From Harmonia axyridis (lineage: Eukaryota > Arthropoda > Insecta > Coleoptera > Coccinellidae), in assembly GCF_914767665.1 (NCBI RefSeq), contig NC_059503.1, forward strand, positions 13,578,001 to 13,642,000: a stretch of 64,000 nucleotides of DNA. Reading direction: 5' to 3'. The notes beneath the pieces are model-generated. The model ran no database searches. It saw nothing but the letters and a program-made list of their open reading frames with translations, and had not been told where the DNA came from. This document shows, piece by piece, positions 1 to 13,025 of this stretch. The translations under genes were made by a program, and so were the position numbers. Numbering within the stretch: the first letter of the stretch is position 1; every line of letters starts with the position of its first letter.

Positions 1-518
1 GTTGAAGCCGAGAGATGCTTGCTTGCTTTTGAACAGCTGCTTGCAAGGCAAAGACGGAAGGGATTTCTGCATCGCATTGCTAATGGAGGCGAAAAATGGG
101 TTATTACGATAATCCTAAGCGCAGAAAACTATGGGGATATCCCGGCCAAACTTCCACGTCGACGTCCAAACCGAATATTCACTCCAAGGTCTATCTCAGT
201 ATTTGATGGGTCCAGCTCGGCGTAATGTATTATGAGTTGTTAAAACCTACTGAAACAATCATAGGCGATCGTTATCGAACGCAATTAATGTGTCTGACCA
301 GCACTACGTTTCTTATGAAGAAGTTAAAAATTTGATGGATTCGTAGATCGCTTCAAAAGATGACCAGTTTTTTCAACGCAAGATTTATACGCTGCCCGAA
401 AGATGGGAGAAAGTAGTGGCCAAGAATGAACAACACTTTGAATCATATATGTATAACCAGTTTTTTACAATAAAGCCTTGAGTTTCGGAAAAAAAGCAGA
501 AGCAAAGTTGTACGCCTA
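1..518 (+). pseudogene. Broken mariner transposase, 5' part off the window
   Basis: Translating in shifting frames gives mariner transposase blocks: RRKGFLHRI, then YYDNPKRRKLWGYPGQ, then LGVMYYELLKPTET and DRYRTQL. It then jumps directly to the C-terminal blocks YEEVKNLMDS and TLPERWEKVVAKNEQHFES. The usual D-E-K-W block reads G-E-K-W, so the first catalytic Asp is lost. A frameshift follows near 110, stops are present near 205 and 345, and about 130 codons holding the second and third catalytic Asp are missing near position 297. The copy is dead. The DNA after the last block ends in a possible mariner terminus near 518 (TTGTACGCCTA), which is tentative. It lies in the intron just downstream of the sim bHLH exon, in the opposite orientation. 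Confidence 0.85.
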
Positions 519-632
519 TGTAGAAGGAATGATCAATTTTCTTGATTGTCAGGATATATTTCAAAATGTTCAATTTATATTTCCAACAGTTTGAAATCTT
601 AATGACTGTAGAAGGAAATTTTTAAAACTCAC

Positions 633-836
633 CATCGGGAAAAACTTGTCTCATTTTCAGGTACGATGTTGTAAGTCTTATAACTGAAGCTTTATCTAAT
701 TGTGACGTAATTGCAGCTGGCAGGGGCAGAAGTTTTCCTAACTCCAGGAATTCGGCGTTTTCTTTTTCTCTTCGAGACCTGGCAGCATTTTTGCTCTTCT
801 CCTTCATGGCCCCTCGCGCCAAGCTACTTTTGGCTG
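633..836 (-). CDS. sim: single-minded (bHLH-PAS transcription factor), exon with start codon and bHLH domain
   Basis: Single-minded is the nuclear bHLH-PAS regulator of CNS midline fate in insects; it pairs with Tango/ARNT. This exon codes its first 58 residues. They start MKEKSKNAARSRREKEN (basic region) and run through helix-loop-helix residues including LPLPAAITSQLDKASVIRL and YLKMRQVFPD, which match sim better than trachealess. CDS is 807 down to 633. The ATG at 807-805 is chosen because family members start with this Met. The in-frame upstream triplets include only a TTG. The exon begins after a good acceptor (pyrimidine tract then CAG, boundary at 837/836), so 836-808 is 5' UTR and at least one upstream exon must exist. 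It ends at a GTGAGT donor (632-627) in phase 1, splitting the Gly codon of FPDG. The PAS domains are off the left edge. Orthology to sim is strong; the upstream exon is unknown. Confidence 0.9.
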
Positions 837-850
837 CTGTTGAAGAAAAA

Positions 851-2759
851 ATGAGTTTAGTGATATGATGAGCACTACAAAAGTTTGTTATTTCCCCTTT
901 TAATGTAAAATATTTTGATACGTAAAAACCGGCAAATAAAATATCAATATGAAAAATTTTGATAAATCGAAAATTTTAAACTATTCAAATCCAGGATCAT
1001 TCTCTCCGAAACCAAAGGAAAAATTAAAAAAACTTTTAGGTAAGAATTTTTTAATTCAGGTCAAAAGGATGCAATATAGCAATCAGTTTTTGTACGATAT
1101 TTCATTCATATATCTCTTACTAAAGTATCCGGAAAGATTTCCATTATTGGATTCCAAAACCTAAACTGTAAAAATTTCAGTGAGGTGTTATATCTATATA
1201 TTTATATTACTTTATATTATATTTATATATCTATATTACTTTGAAATATTCCAAAAGGTTATTATGGAAAATTGTTATGGAAAATTGGTATTTATTGAGA
1301 AATGGACATAGGTTCTTTTGTCATTTTGCCACATATCATAAGCTACCTATCATTGTTTATTTAGTAATATTCAAAATGAAAGGAATATTTCAAGATGAAT
1401 TGTTTATTTCTATTTTAAAATATAACAGCTAATTCCTTATTTCAAAATGATATTGAAAAATATCAAACCTATTATTTTCGGCTTGTTCTATATATCTGGT
1501 GAAATTTCTATATATCCAAAATTCAAGGATACGAGTTGTCCTGAAATCCTAAAAATATGGTGAACATCTGAAAACTTTATGGCTTCAGTCAATAAAGTGG
1601 GTTAAAAAGGACCCAGATGTTGTAAATGACTCCAGAAATCGAAAATATGGACTTGCCCTCTACCAGCCAGTAGTATTGATTCAGTTTCTCAGTGAAGTTC
1701 TTATTTAAGTGATCTCAATTTCTTTTTCGAATATATCTTGGTGATTGATTTTATTTAATTCTTGATCAGTGATATGAAGTGTTTTAACGACACTGTATTT
1801 ACGTTTATTGTGACTACATCAATTCGTTCATACGAAGAAAATTACCTAATAGGTATATAATATTTTTTATTTTGGAAAAAAAATCAACTTGTGAAGGGTT
1901 GATTTTAAGAAAAAAAAAGTTGTGAGTATGGGCCGAATTGAATAATTTATTATAATGATGGATATTTTCAGAATTTTTATGATTAACAACTATTTTTAAT
2001 AATTTCAATTATTCCTTGCTTTAGTTGAAATCATCTTATTCGTAAAAAATACAAATTACTAGAAATAATGAAAAAATTACCATTTCTTCTCCATGATTTC
2101 AAAGATCAAGAAAGGAATACAATATCAATACGAAAAGATCTATGAAAAATCGAGAAATTCGTAAATCTACCATTAGTACTTAGTACTTAGTTCCTCATAA
2201 GAATATCTCTAATTGTAAGTAGGCACAAAAAAATAATATTTGCAGAGAGGATTTAAACGTTGAAAAGCTAATCTGAATGAAATTTTAGAAATTTGTGAAT
2301 CCAGAACTACCGAGAGAATAATTTAGCGAAAGAAATAATGGATAGTGTATCATTGTTCCATTTCTTCCTATACTAATCTTTCAAATGAATAAAAAGGTAA
2401 ATTTATGTTCCTTAGTTTTCGAGAAATTTTAATTTAAGTTTATTGATTTTTTAGACTTCAAAATTTATAGAACAAATTCTATATTTTATAGAGTAATTCA
2501 TGAAAATGTTTCTTATATTTTCAGAGAAAAGCTATGATAGTTTGACGGGTGTAATATTTCAACAAGTACTAAAGAAGAAAGCATAAGAAAGAGCAACAAT
2601 ATTAGTTATACTGATAACATATTTTTTATCGAATGCCAAATGTACCCTTCAATTCCTATTAATTTTTTTGTTTTAGTTATTATTCTACAATGATTCAAAC
2701 TATGAACAGAGAGATTCTGGACCAATATCACTCGCAATTATCAAGTATAATTAATAACA
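851..2759. other. AT-rich noncoding DNA
   Basis: No open frame here resembles a known protein and no repeat with clear ends was seen. It lies immediately upstream of the sim coding exon acceptor and is therefore intron or upstream DNA of sim. Confidence 0.5.
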
Positions 2760-3100
2760 GTAGCACAACTTTTTCCATTCGGAATTACGGAAGTTGAGAT
2801 GAACCCTCCAACTTAATTGATGTATTTCCATTTTATGGTGAGCCCGCCGTATAATAATTATATTCGGAATTCAAGCACTGCAAATCACCAACAAGGACAC
2901 TCGAAATATTCATGAACGTCATTTCATCGCTCTCTCGAACCGTATTCAAATTAGAAACAACTACTCGAAAAACAGAGCAATGCTACTGCTCTAATGAGCC
3001 TGGCAAAGCATCTGCCATTTTAATCAGCGTGAATTTCGAGAGACGGCAAAAAATCAACGATTCAGATATCAAGCTATCATTCGAACAAAATATCTGAATT
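2760..3100. other. Low-repeat, GC-richer block, possible regulatory DNA
   Basis: Base composition is visibly less AT-biased than the surroundings. The block is not repeated elsewhere in the window and shows no convincing coding frame. It sits about 2 kb upstream of the sim exon. A conserved enhancer is possible but not shown. Confidence 0.2.
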
Positions 3101-6100
3101 TCACGAATAAAAAAACACAAGATGAAATGTAAGAGGTCTCATAAAGTTTTGATACAACGACCAAGTGATTCTGATCGTACTATTAGAAAAATGCAAATTT
3201 TTCAGGAATATTAATTATAAAATATCTTGAATTATCAAGAAAAATAATTTATAAATTAGAGAAATTTATTGGACCAGGAAGGATTGAGGAAAGCATTATT
3301 ATATTGGAAAGTGTAAATTGAAAAATTAAGTAGATACTCCGAAACTTTAAGGGCTACTAGGATATATCCGTAGATTATAATTTTAACACCGATATACCTA
3401 CATTAGTTTGACAAAAAAAAGTTATTATTCTACGAACTTTATGCAAGTAGGTTGATTGCACATGAATTGTATTTTTTCTGAAAATATTCATGCAGTAAAC
3501 ATCACAGAAAAATCACAGAGGATTTGAAAGATCTGTCAAATAATCCTATTTCCAGTAGTAATATCCCTAGGATATTGATAATAGACAAGATAATTTTATA
3601 ACAATCGAAAGCTCGTTACTTGGTAACAGACCGAAGCCGAAGTCTAAGGGCTTTTACCAAGAAACAAGCTTGAGAAATTTGTCATAAAATTGTGAGGCAT
3701 TTGTCAATTATAGTACTATAGTGAATTGTCATTAGTAATTATAGTACTTTTATGCAAGAGTTTGCACAAAACGTTCCACATTGTCTTTAGCGTTGCTTCT
3801 TTATATTCGGTCCTGTCTTTCTTTCTCATATTGGCCGCTCAATTTTTTATTATCGATATCAATTCTTCTAAGCTCCTATGTTCATTTAATTCATATTTCC
3901 GTTCGCAGCAAAAATGCATAAATGTTCCCCAAATCTATTTGTTACTGTATGTAGTGTTTCTGGGAATTTTTCTTTGATTAGCGCATTTTTAAACTTTGTT
4001 ATGCTTTGAACATACGCATTGCCAAAACGTGACGTTTTGAAATTTATTTGGAATAAAGTTGGCAAATTAAATCGTGTTGTCAGAGTGATTGATAATTGCA
4101 CTGAATGCAATTATCAGTGAATTGTTGATATGATTGGGTGAAATTGTTTCATATAACAGAAAAATATAAAATTTGATTGATTGTTAGAACTGTCGAAAAA
4201 TTCTCATCGTAACAACACAAACATTCAAAATTATATTATGTAAATATTTTCAACCAATGAAATTCTGAGAAGAAGAGTTGTAGAGGTCTACGCATTCCCA
4301 AACTGTGAAGATTTCATATTCATAGATTCGTGTTTCATTCAACAAACATATTCATATTTTATTTTTTTCGCAAAATTCGGAATGCAGAATTTATTACTTA
4401 GAAGGTTTTAAGGCCGTAAACCAACAGTCGAAAAGGCAAAATCCCAAGTTTGGTAGATTAAGGACAAATTTAAAACAGATGTTCACCACCTGATTGTCAG
4501 AACGACTGATGGCTGGAATTGCCAATACTGAAATCAGTTGTGAGCCTGTCATTGCAGAGTTAAGGTAAGTAAAAATTTCATAGGAATTTTAAAATATACC
4601 TTTTTGCACGACCCATATATTATAAGCTACTTTATTCCTGAAATTCGGGAGTAAAGTTAATTTTTAACTCCCTTGAGTAAAAAATTATAGCTAACTCAAT
4701 TCGGAATATTTTATCATATATATTCATTTATTATTAACATTTATATTGATATTGTAACCACCACTAGTACTTAACAAAGAAGTTAGTAAATTAGTTGCAT
4801 TTTTTCATTTTTTGTTATACATATTAATATTCGTTTCTTTCAAAAAGCTGGAAGATTTAGTTATCTTTTCCTATTGTTTCCCAACAAGAATCTTCTCATT
4901 TTCCAATGAATTTTCAACATAACTCGATACAACGGTGCTAGATTTTCAGCCACCATGGCGTTTTATAAAGCTAATATCGTCACCTGTAAAAAGGATGTTG
5001 ATGAGCGCCCAAAGCAATGTAAATATTTTTAAGAAAGTGCATATACAGGGGTCGAGATTTCAATAGTTTTCAACTCCTGAAATGCAATTATTTCAGGAAT
5101 TATAATATCCACAAAATTACTATTTCGAAATTTTTGTTCTGTTCTAAATCCATCTAAATGTTTTGAAATACAGACTTATGATTGGAATCTTAAATTGCTA
5201 TATCATAACATAACATAAATGATGATCATTATTATTAATGATTAAAATCTGTTAGTTTTAAAAAAGGCTATATTGTCATTGTGTGAAATGTCTTGTGTCT
5301 TGATGGAAATTTGATTCAGTTCCTTTCTCTTTCTTATAAGAAAAATATATTGACAATAATCAGGATATATCTCTTTATAAAGGAAAATAGAAAGAACTTC
5401 CTGGTTGAAGTTTACTATATTCTCTTAATTAACTTCTCATCAGAGGAAGAATTATCTCAACCTCTAAATTCTTAGTAATATCTTGAAAATGGGTTGATCG
5501 ATAAATCTTGACAAGAAAAATTTACTAATATGGGATTCAATTGTTTCATCTGTCAAAATGACGCAACACGGGTTTCATCTTTCTGATTGATTTTTCGTCA
5601 TGAAATGATAAATTTGAATTTCATCAATTTTTATTGTGGAAAATATTGAAATGTACTGATATGATATGACATTAAAGTTATGTGGCGAAATGTTATCCAG
5701 AAATATAGGATATGTTGAGTTGTTCCCTAGATTTTATTGGATTGGATTACAGTGATTGTTTTGAATATTAATGATAAACAACAGTTCGAATTAGTTTGTT
5801 CACTTGTTCCGTCATTTTGACCTCTAAACTCATATTAGTGAATTCGTATTTTGAAGATCTATCAATATCGATAAAAATTTACTGTGCACGAAGTTTGAAA
5901 TAAAAAAAAATTTTCGTTTTTGTTGTCTTGTATATGTTCGATTATGCCTGGATTATGCGTTACAGAAGTATGAAAGTGGAAAATATTCAGACGTTTCAGG
6001 ATATTTGCAAAATTAACATCTTGTACCAAAAAATGAATTTTTGTTCCGGCAATTTTTGTTATCGGATTGCGATAAAAAAAAATTTTTTTCTGTATCAAAT

Positions 6101-6539
6101 GGATTTAAGAGAGAAATCCTCACTAAATAACGAATAACTATTAATGGTGATAAAAAACAAATTAAAATATACATAATTCGAAAAAAAGTCCCAGATGTTT
6201 TTCAAGGTTTTTACATGTTTTCTTGTCCTTTGGAATGGACTTGAATAATTTAGATACAATGTTTTTCTGCGGAAAAACTGAGTAGCTATGCAATACAGGA
6301 ATTAGAGTAGATAATTATGGTACCTACATATTGAATTGATAATTGTATATCGTACATTCATTACTTTTATTTTATCCATTTTTTCGCGGTTTACTCCTAA
6401 AAAGGAGTTTATCGTCATGAGAAGAAAACACTTTAATTTTTTTTTCGCAGTTCATTTCTTACAAGTTGTTCAACATCCTGAGAAGGAAACACTCCGTATA
6501 AGTATTAATTTATACAGTTCGTAACACGAATAATCCCAC
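3101..6539. other. AT-rich noncoding DNA, nothing recognised
   Basis: Short open frames only, none with a recognisable domain. An AAG|GTAAGT match near 4566 could be a splice donor by chance; no partner exon was found. Confidence 0.5.
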
Positions 6540-7010
6540 TATACGCAACACCATATGCCACAATAATAATACAACCCCCGTATTATCAATTTTAATATCC
6601 TACCTGGTTTAAACTTAGGCATGGATTTATCGGATTGCGATAAAAACTTCATATTCACGATTCGTGCACAACACAATCATACACCGTCCACTGATACGAC
6701 ACGTCCGACACGTTTTGTCGCCATACTGTTCCCAGGTGGAAAGATGTAGTGTAACACCCCCGTACATATTCAGGTAAGAACTCACGAAAATCGCTCCGGG
6801 ATAAAAGATCGATTCAGTTTTACAGGTTGTGCAAAACACAGATGCTGGCCAGGTTCTGGCAAAACCAAATCTTATTGGTTTACCTCCGACATAATAGGCG
6901 AAGACCGCCCCTGATATTTTGGAATTGCCAGCTCTCGTGCGGAGCTTTGACTTATCGCCTTTGGGGCTGGAAGGTAATGAGGTGCTATTCAAGATGATCC
7001 CGGTTATAGA
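6540..7010. other. GC-richer unassigned block
   Basis: Contains a 121-codon minus-strand open frame (6992-6627) that begins at TTG rather than ATG. It is Cys-rich but matches no family I know. It is not repeated in the window. It could be an unidentified exon or conserved noncoding DNA. Confidence 0.2.
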
Positions 7011-7029
7011 AATAGATCCGGTAATATAT

Positions 7030-9400
7030 TCAAATTGAATGCTATTTACTTTATGGTCTTCTTGTAAATGTCATAACTTTGGTTTTCAGTTTGTATTGAA
7101 GTCAATTCTGAAGATGAGAAGTGTTTCGAATATTTTTTTGCGTTGAAAAAGCAAGAAAATGAAAATAACGATCTTCAAGTTACAAAGAACAATATTCATT
7201 AAATGTTAAAGTTTTTTAATTATATGGATTAATGAAAACTTCGCTCGTATATTAACGTTCTGGATCATTAATAAACTAGAATCCTAGAGTAATATACGAA
7301 TGTCGTTATAGATATAAGATAGAGTAATCCTTTACTACGTGATAGTTCATTGAGAAATAGTAACAATAACACTAACTTAGTTTAAGGTTGAGATAGTAAA
7401 CTGAGCCAAAGTAACATTGTTGTTGGTATGAAAATCATGGAAATCAATTCCTTGATTGAATGCTATTTATTTTATGGTCTTCTTGTAAATGTCATAACTT
7501 TGGTTTTCAGTTTGTATTGAAGTCAATTCTGAGGATGAAAAGTGTTTCGAATATTTTTTTGCGTTGAAAAAGCAAGAAAATGAAAATAACGATCTTTAAG
7601 TTACAAATAACAATATTCATATGTTAAAGTTTTTTAATTATATGGATTAATGAAAACTTCGCTCGTATATTAATGTTCTGGATCATTAATAAACTAGAAT
7701 CCTAGATTAATATACGAAAGTCGTTATAGATATAAGATAGAGTAATCCTTTACTACGTGATAGTTCATTGAGAAATAGTAACAATTACAACTTAGTTTAA
7801 GGTTGAGATGGTAAACTGAATTAATGTAACAATGCTGTTGGTATGAAAATCATGGAAATAAATTCTTTTACTGAACGTAAGTAACATACGTGAAAATAAC
7901 GATCATTAGTTCAAATACAACAATATTCAATGAATTAGCCTATAAATTATAGAGATTAATGAACGCTCCGCTCGTACATTAATTAATTCATTAATAAACT
8001 AGAATGTTAGATTAATGTACACTGTGTACGTAAAGTATGGAGCAAATTAATTTTTAGCTGGACAGACCATTTCAAGAAATAATCCTGAAATACGTCGATT
8101 TTTTATTTTAATTTACCGTATTTTAAAATAATATTCTTTCGAGTAATGACGTCACCGTCATTTTTTCTAAATGGAACACCCCCATTTTGTCTCAATTTTC
8201 GGATTACTCTAGCTGAGCTGATTCCAAAAATGTATCACATGTTAATTCCAATTGGTACAGGGTGGACAAAAATACAATATGTAGTTTGGTGTGTGTTCAT
8301 AAAGTAACATTCTTTATTAGTTAAATTAACAATATCATCAAATGTACTATCTAAAAATGTAACAAACTACAGGGTTTTACATTCAAACCAATTGCCGCTA
8401 GACAATAAGTATTTTTGATAATATTGTTAATTTAACTAATAAAGAATGTTACGCGTTACTTTATGAGCACACACAAAACTATTGCATTTTTGTACACCCA
8501 TACCAATTGGAATCAACATGTGATACATTTTTGGAATCAGCTCAGCTAGAGTAATCAGAAAATTGAGACAAAATGGGGTGTTCTATTTGAAAAAAATTAC
8601 GGTGACGTCATTACTCGAAAGTAATTCACCCTCCATATTAGCTTATTATTTTAAAATACGGTAAATTAAAATCAAAAATCGACGTGTTTCAGGATTATTT
8701 CTTAAAATGAATTTGTTCCATACTTATTTACGGACACAGTGTATGAATACCGTTAGATATCGGATAGTCTTTCACTACAATTCATTACAAAATAAGGATA
8801 ATAATACTAAGTTTGAAGTTGAAATAGTAAACTAAGTTAGAGTTAAAATCCCGTTGGATTGAAAATCATGGAAATGAATTATTTATTTACTGAAATGGAA
8901 AGTGTTTCGAATAGTTCTTGAGTTGAGAAAAAGTAATTACTTGAAAATAACGATCATTAGGTTTACAAACAACAATATTCGTTAAATGAAGTAGTTCATT
9001 AATTATAGGCATTAATGAATGCTCAGCTCCTACGTTAATGTTCTGGATCATTAGTAGATATGCTATCATTAGGTTTACAAACAACAATATTCATTGAATG
9101 AAGTAGTTTATTGATTATAGGCATTAATGAATTCTCAGCTCTTACGTTAATGTTCTGGATCATTAATATGCTAGAATGCTAGATTAATATATAAATGCTA
9201 TCTGGTTGAAAATCGTGGAAGTAAATTCTTTATTTACTGAAATGGAAAGTGTTCCGAATATTTCTGGGGTTAAAAAAGTAAGTACATCAAAATAACGATG
9301 AATTAGTCTATTAATCATAGGGATTAGTGAAAGGCACGCTCGTAATTTAATGTTCAGTATCATTAATATGCTAGATTGATATACTAATCGATTAGTAATA
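7030..9400 (+). repeat. Tandem satellite, ~310-420 bp units, about six diverged copies
   Basis: Two near-identical units of about 421 bp begin near 7037 and 7457; each holds GAAAATAACGATC (7161, 7582) and TTCTGGATCATTAATAAACT. Shorter diverged units follow, with the same landmarks near 7892, 8943, 9062 and 9289. A foldback element (8020-8741) interrupts the array. If that element is removed, the satellite sequence is continuous. The first two copies are far more alike than the later ones, which suggests recent local duplication at the left end. Confidence 0.9.
8020..8741. mobile_element. Foldback MITE with TA target duplication, inserted in satellite
   Basis: The two halves are inverted repeats of about 310 bp or more with a short centre near 8340-8430. 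Termini read CACTGTGTACGTAAAGTATGG on the left; the right end is the complement of CACTGTGTCCGTAAATAAG. A TA lies on each side (8018-8019 and 8742-8743). This is the pattern of a Tc1/mariner-type nonautonomous element. No coding capacity is visible. Confidence 0.88.
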
Positions 9401-9897
9401 GATTATACTACAAATGAATAATGATGGCTATTATTTCCAAGGAATAGTTACGAATCGAGCCTCATAAACGCGTAATTCTGAAGTATTTTCATCTTCCTGT
9501 GCAAAATACTTATGTGAAAAGTGTGATTGGAATATTCAAATATATACAGAAAGGATGAATCACGATCGATGGTACCCGAGACTTTTGAGGAGAACGGAAC
9601 GTACGATTTCATTGAAGATTTGGTTTTTTGGGTGCTCTATCGATCTAGAAAATTTTCAACTCTGCGATGTCTCCGCTATATCAAAATGTACTAACAATTT
9701 CAATATTTCGAATGGAAGACATTGTATTGTATATAATAACTTTTTTTGGTTCCAAGTAGCCTCTCGATTTTTTCTGCATTTTATAACACAAAATAACTGC
9801 TGGGCGAACGGAATTGAATTTGACCGCGAATTCGTCATACAGCGAACTGTTCGATAAACGAGCGATCAAAAAGGATCTAATTTGATTCAACACATAG
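9401..9897. other. Unassigned noncoding DNA
   Basis: A 100-codon open frame (9555-9857, plus) overlaps opposite-strand open frames and matches no family; I do not call it a gene. Confidence 0.4.
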
Positions 9898-10484
9898 AGT
9901 AACAAACATGGATAAAAGGAGTATACGCAATTTTTACAAGTCCCCAACATGGTTAGATTACGTTGTCGTATTAGGATATATTATCAAATCCACAATTTTA
10001 CAACATCATTCTGAATGTATATTATATTGAATGAAATATATTTATTTGAGAGATTCCCGATTAAATATGTAAATTTGAATATTCGGAATCTGATGATATT
10101 TTTCCTAATTTTCGAATTTATAGTAAGCAGAATATTTATTATTTTCTGCATCTACCTGCTGAAATCCAAGGTTTAACAACTATTGAGCTCCTAGTATCAT
10201 CCGTTGTTTCACTTCGTTTGGCGCGCTTAAAGTTTGTTTTCTGAATTTCTGATATATTGAGATATTATTTTCAATATATTTTGAATTGATATCAAACGTT
10301 GATTCACTATGGAACATGAATAGTGTGTTCTTTGTGTAGAAACTCGAGAATTGAGTGAAATATCGTATCACTGATATGTTTTCATTTCCGCGCGCTTCAT
10401 GTCAAATTTGATAGTTCATGTTAGGGACAAAATTTGCTTACTGAAAATGACATATGCTCCCTCTATCGATGTTTATTACTGTGA
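9898..10484 (+). mobile_element. MITE family A, copy 1 (full length)
   Basis: First of six copies of a ~580-bp element. The left terminus resembles AGTAATAAACATAGATAGAG; the right terminus is its inverse (CTCTATCTATGTTTATTACT in the consensus). Internal landmarks shared by copies are CCCCAACATGG near the left end, TCTACCTGCTGAAATCCAAG in the middle and GAGTGAAATATCGTATCAC near the right end. No transposase is encoded and the target duplication is unclear. The superfamily is unassigned. Confidence 0.8.
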
Positions 10485-10849
10485 GATTTGACATGTCGGT
10501 TAAGTTCATAGAGATATAAAAATATTATCCTAATATCTATGGCCAATTGAATAAATTCCTTCATTTCACATCTATCGAAATAGTCATCTATCCCTCTATG
10601 TTGACAGTTTCAGGCACACTTTTCAAAGAAAAATCAGTCAACGAGTATGTATTCTATGCATCCTAACTGGAATCAATTTGATTTTGGAAGTTACAAAATG
10701 GTCGTTACAGCGATATGTCTACTCCAAATATACCCCAAAAGTATTGTTCAAAAATTTTTATAGAATTTGAAGAATAAAATTTGTGAATTATTGGAATGAG
10801 TTTGTAGTTGTTTTAAAAAACTGTGATTTAACTTGTTCAATATGTAGAT

Positions 10850-11400
10850 GACGAGCATCCATTATAAGAAGAAGAAAGATGAAATGATATAATTTGACCT
10901 TTAACATCGACTTCAGCGAAACTTCTATGTTCAAACATCGAACTAATCGATGTCCGTCAATAATCACAGAGCGAAACCCATAGCCAACTCTAACGACCCC
11001 ACAAAAATTAGTGAAATATCGAGTGAGAGAAAGACATAACCCGGCATATACGATTAGAATCGGAAAATAGGACTTTTGTCCGGCCCAGGGTACGGATTCG
11101 CGTCAGCTCGTAAAGCCTTTTGTGATCGCCAATACATTCGGACTTGGATAACTCTAGACGGGCGTTTTTTCGTTTTCGGTCCCGTGTTTATATTTTCAGC
11201 CGCGACGCGTTTCTCGGAATCATAACGGGCGACCGGTATAGATGGCATTTTGTTTCGCTAAATTCAACATTGCAGTAAAAGAAATTACGAACGCCGTTGT
11301 GTTGAATACAATGTCGATAACGTTTCGCGTTTCCTGCGAGCGTGGGTGTTCCTGCTGAGGACAGACTAAGGGGAATTTGGACCGCCGAACTGTGTCCAAA
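10850..11400. other. GC-richer, low-repeat block
   Basis: From about 10,900 to 11,400 the DNA is CpG-rich compared with its flanks and free of recognised repeats. A 64-codon minus-strand open frame (11248-11054) is short and unrecognised. Candidate regulatory block or untranslated exon; no splice pair could be assigned. Confidence 0.25.
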
Positions 11401-11405
11401 AGAAC

Positions 11406-12350
11406 CCCGGCAAAATTTTGTTACGAATATGAAAACGCATCAAATTTTTTTCGGGTGTTTCGTAATATATTCCGCAGGACTTCTGGATCTGATAGCTTGT
11501 CCTAAAATATTAAAAAAAGTTTCTATTAACTTACCCCCTAAAATGCACCATTTTCGAGATACAGAGTGTTGTAATTTAAAAATACGAAAACGCAGCAAAT
11601 TTTTTTCGTGTGTTTCATAATATATACGCATGACTTCAGAATGTGATAGCTCATCCAAAAATATGAAAAAAAGATAATATTAACTTACCCTCTAAAATGC
11701 ACCATTTTCGAGATACAGAGTGTTGAAATTGAAAAATACGAAAACGCAGCTAATTTTTCTCGGGTGTTTCATAATATATTTGGCAGGACTTCAGGAAGTG
11801 ATAGCACGTCCAAAAATATGAAAATAAGGTTTCATAAACTTACCCTCTAAAATGCACCATTTTCTAGATACAGGGTGTTGAAATTGAAAAATACAAAAAC
11901 GCAGCAAATTTTTCTCGCGAGTTTCATAATATATTTCGCAGGACTTGAGGATGTGATAGCATGTCCCAAAATATGAAAAAAGTTACCATCAACTTACCCT
12001 TTAAAATGCACCATTTTCGAGATACAGTGTGTTGAAATTGAAGAATACGAAAACGCAGCAATTTTTTTTCGTGTGTTTCAGAATATATACGCATGACTTC
12101 AGGATGTGATAGCTCGTCCAAAAATATGAAAAAAATCTATTAACTTACTCTCTAAAATGCACCATTTTCGAGATACAGAGTGATGAAATTGAAAAATACG
12201 AAAACGCAGCAAATTTTTCTCGGGTGTTTCATAATATATGCGCAGGATTTCAGGATGTGATAGCACCTCCAAAAATATGGAAACAAGTTCCTATTAACTT
12301 ACCCTCCAAAATGCACCTCTTTCGAGATACAGGGTGTTGAAATTTAAAAA
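11406..12350 (+). repeat. Tandem satellite of ~153 bp, about six units
   Basis: The landmark AAATGCACCATTTTCGAGAT recurs at 11541, 11694, 11851, 12003, 12156 and 12308 (last copy altered), giving spacings of 152-157 bp. Other shared blocks are CGAAAACGCAGCAAATTTTT and TTCATAATATATNCGCAGGA. Open frames on either strand across the array are by-products of the repeat. Confidence 0.95.
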
Positions 12351-12904
12351 AAAATCGTTTTTTGCGAATATTTTTTATCTTACAGAAAACAGTTTTATTC
12401 AGTTTTTCAGAAAATAATTTTAAATTGTTAACCTGTAGTTTGTGACATTGTAAAAGAAAGACATGTTTTTCAACATAAATGTTAATTTTTCTCCGATTGA
12501 CAGCAAATATTGACTCATAGACACATATCAATCAGCAAAGTATTACTTTTCCTGCCTAAGCAGCAAAGTGATTATTCTCAATGCGAATAAAACACTCGAC
12601 ATTTTCTGACAAACAATATTTTTTGCCACCTTCCTTATTTTTGGAGGAGTAAGTACTTCTAAGTCGATATCACTGTCCGTAATATGAATATATTTTTCCA
12701 AAAAAATGTCAAATATTCAATAAGTTGTCAAACTAGGATTATCATGTACATACACATTTCCATAGCAACCAACGATTCCAACAATTGTGATTTCTATCAA
12801 ATTTCGTTTCAATTTATCGCAAGAGGAAAAATGAAAAAGATTGTGAGAATTGTAATTATTTGCAAATAGAACATCCTACATGTATCATTATGAGCAATCG
12901 AAGA

Positions 12905-13025
12905 AAAAATTATATGTTTAACTCGGCTGCAAAGTAGATCGACTGCCTTGGCTGAATTCCTAGCCTTGATACGCTCGGCTATGAACTATCAGCCGCGGCA
13001 GTCAATCTACTACTTTGCTGCCTAA
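12905..13025. repeat. Small foldback element
   Basis: Inverted arms GGCTGCAAAGTAGATCGACT (left) and the inverse of a similar run ending near 13021 enclose about 60 bp. The arms differ by a few bases. No target duplication was identified. Confidence 0.65.

Noticed and set aside
6627..6992. 121-codon minus-strand open frame as a gene
   Set aside because: It starts at TTG, has no recognisable domain and no splice sites in frame.
7030..12350. CRISPR-like array
   Set aside because: Repeats are long and contiguous without unique spacers; they are eukaryotic satellites.
11440..12531. Several similar minus-strand proteins starting MDELSH as a gene family
   Set aside because: They are translations of the 153-bp satellite units.
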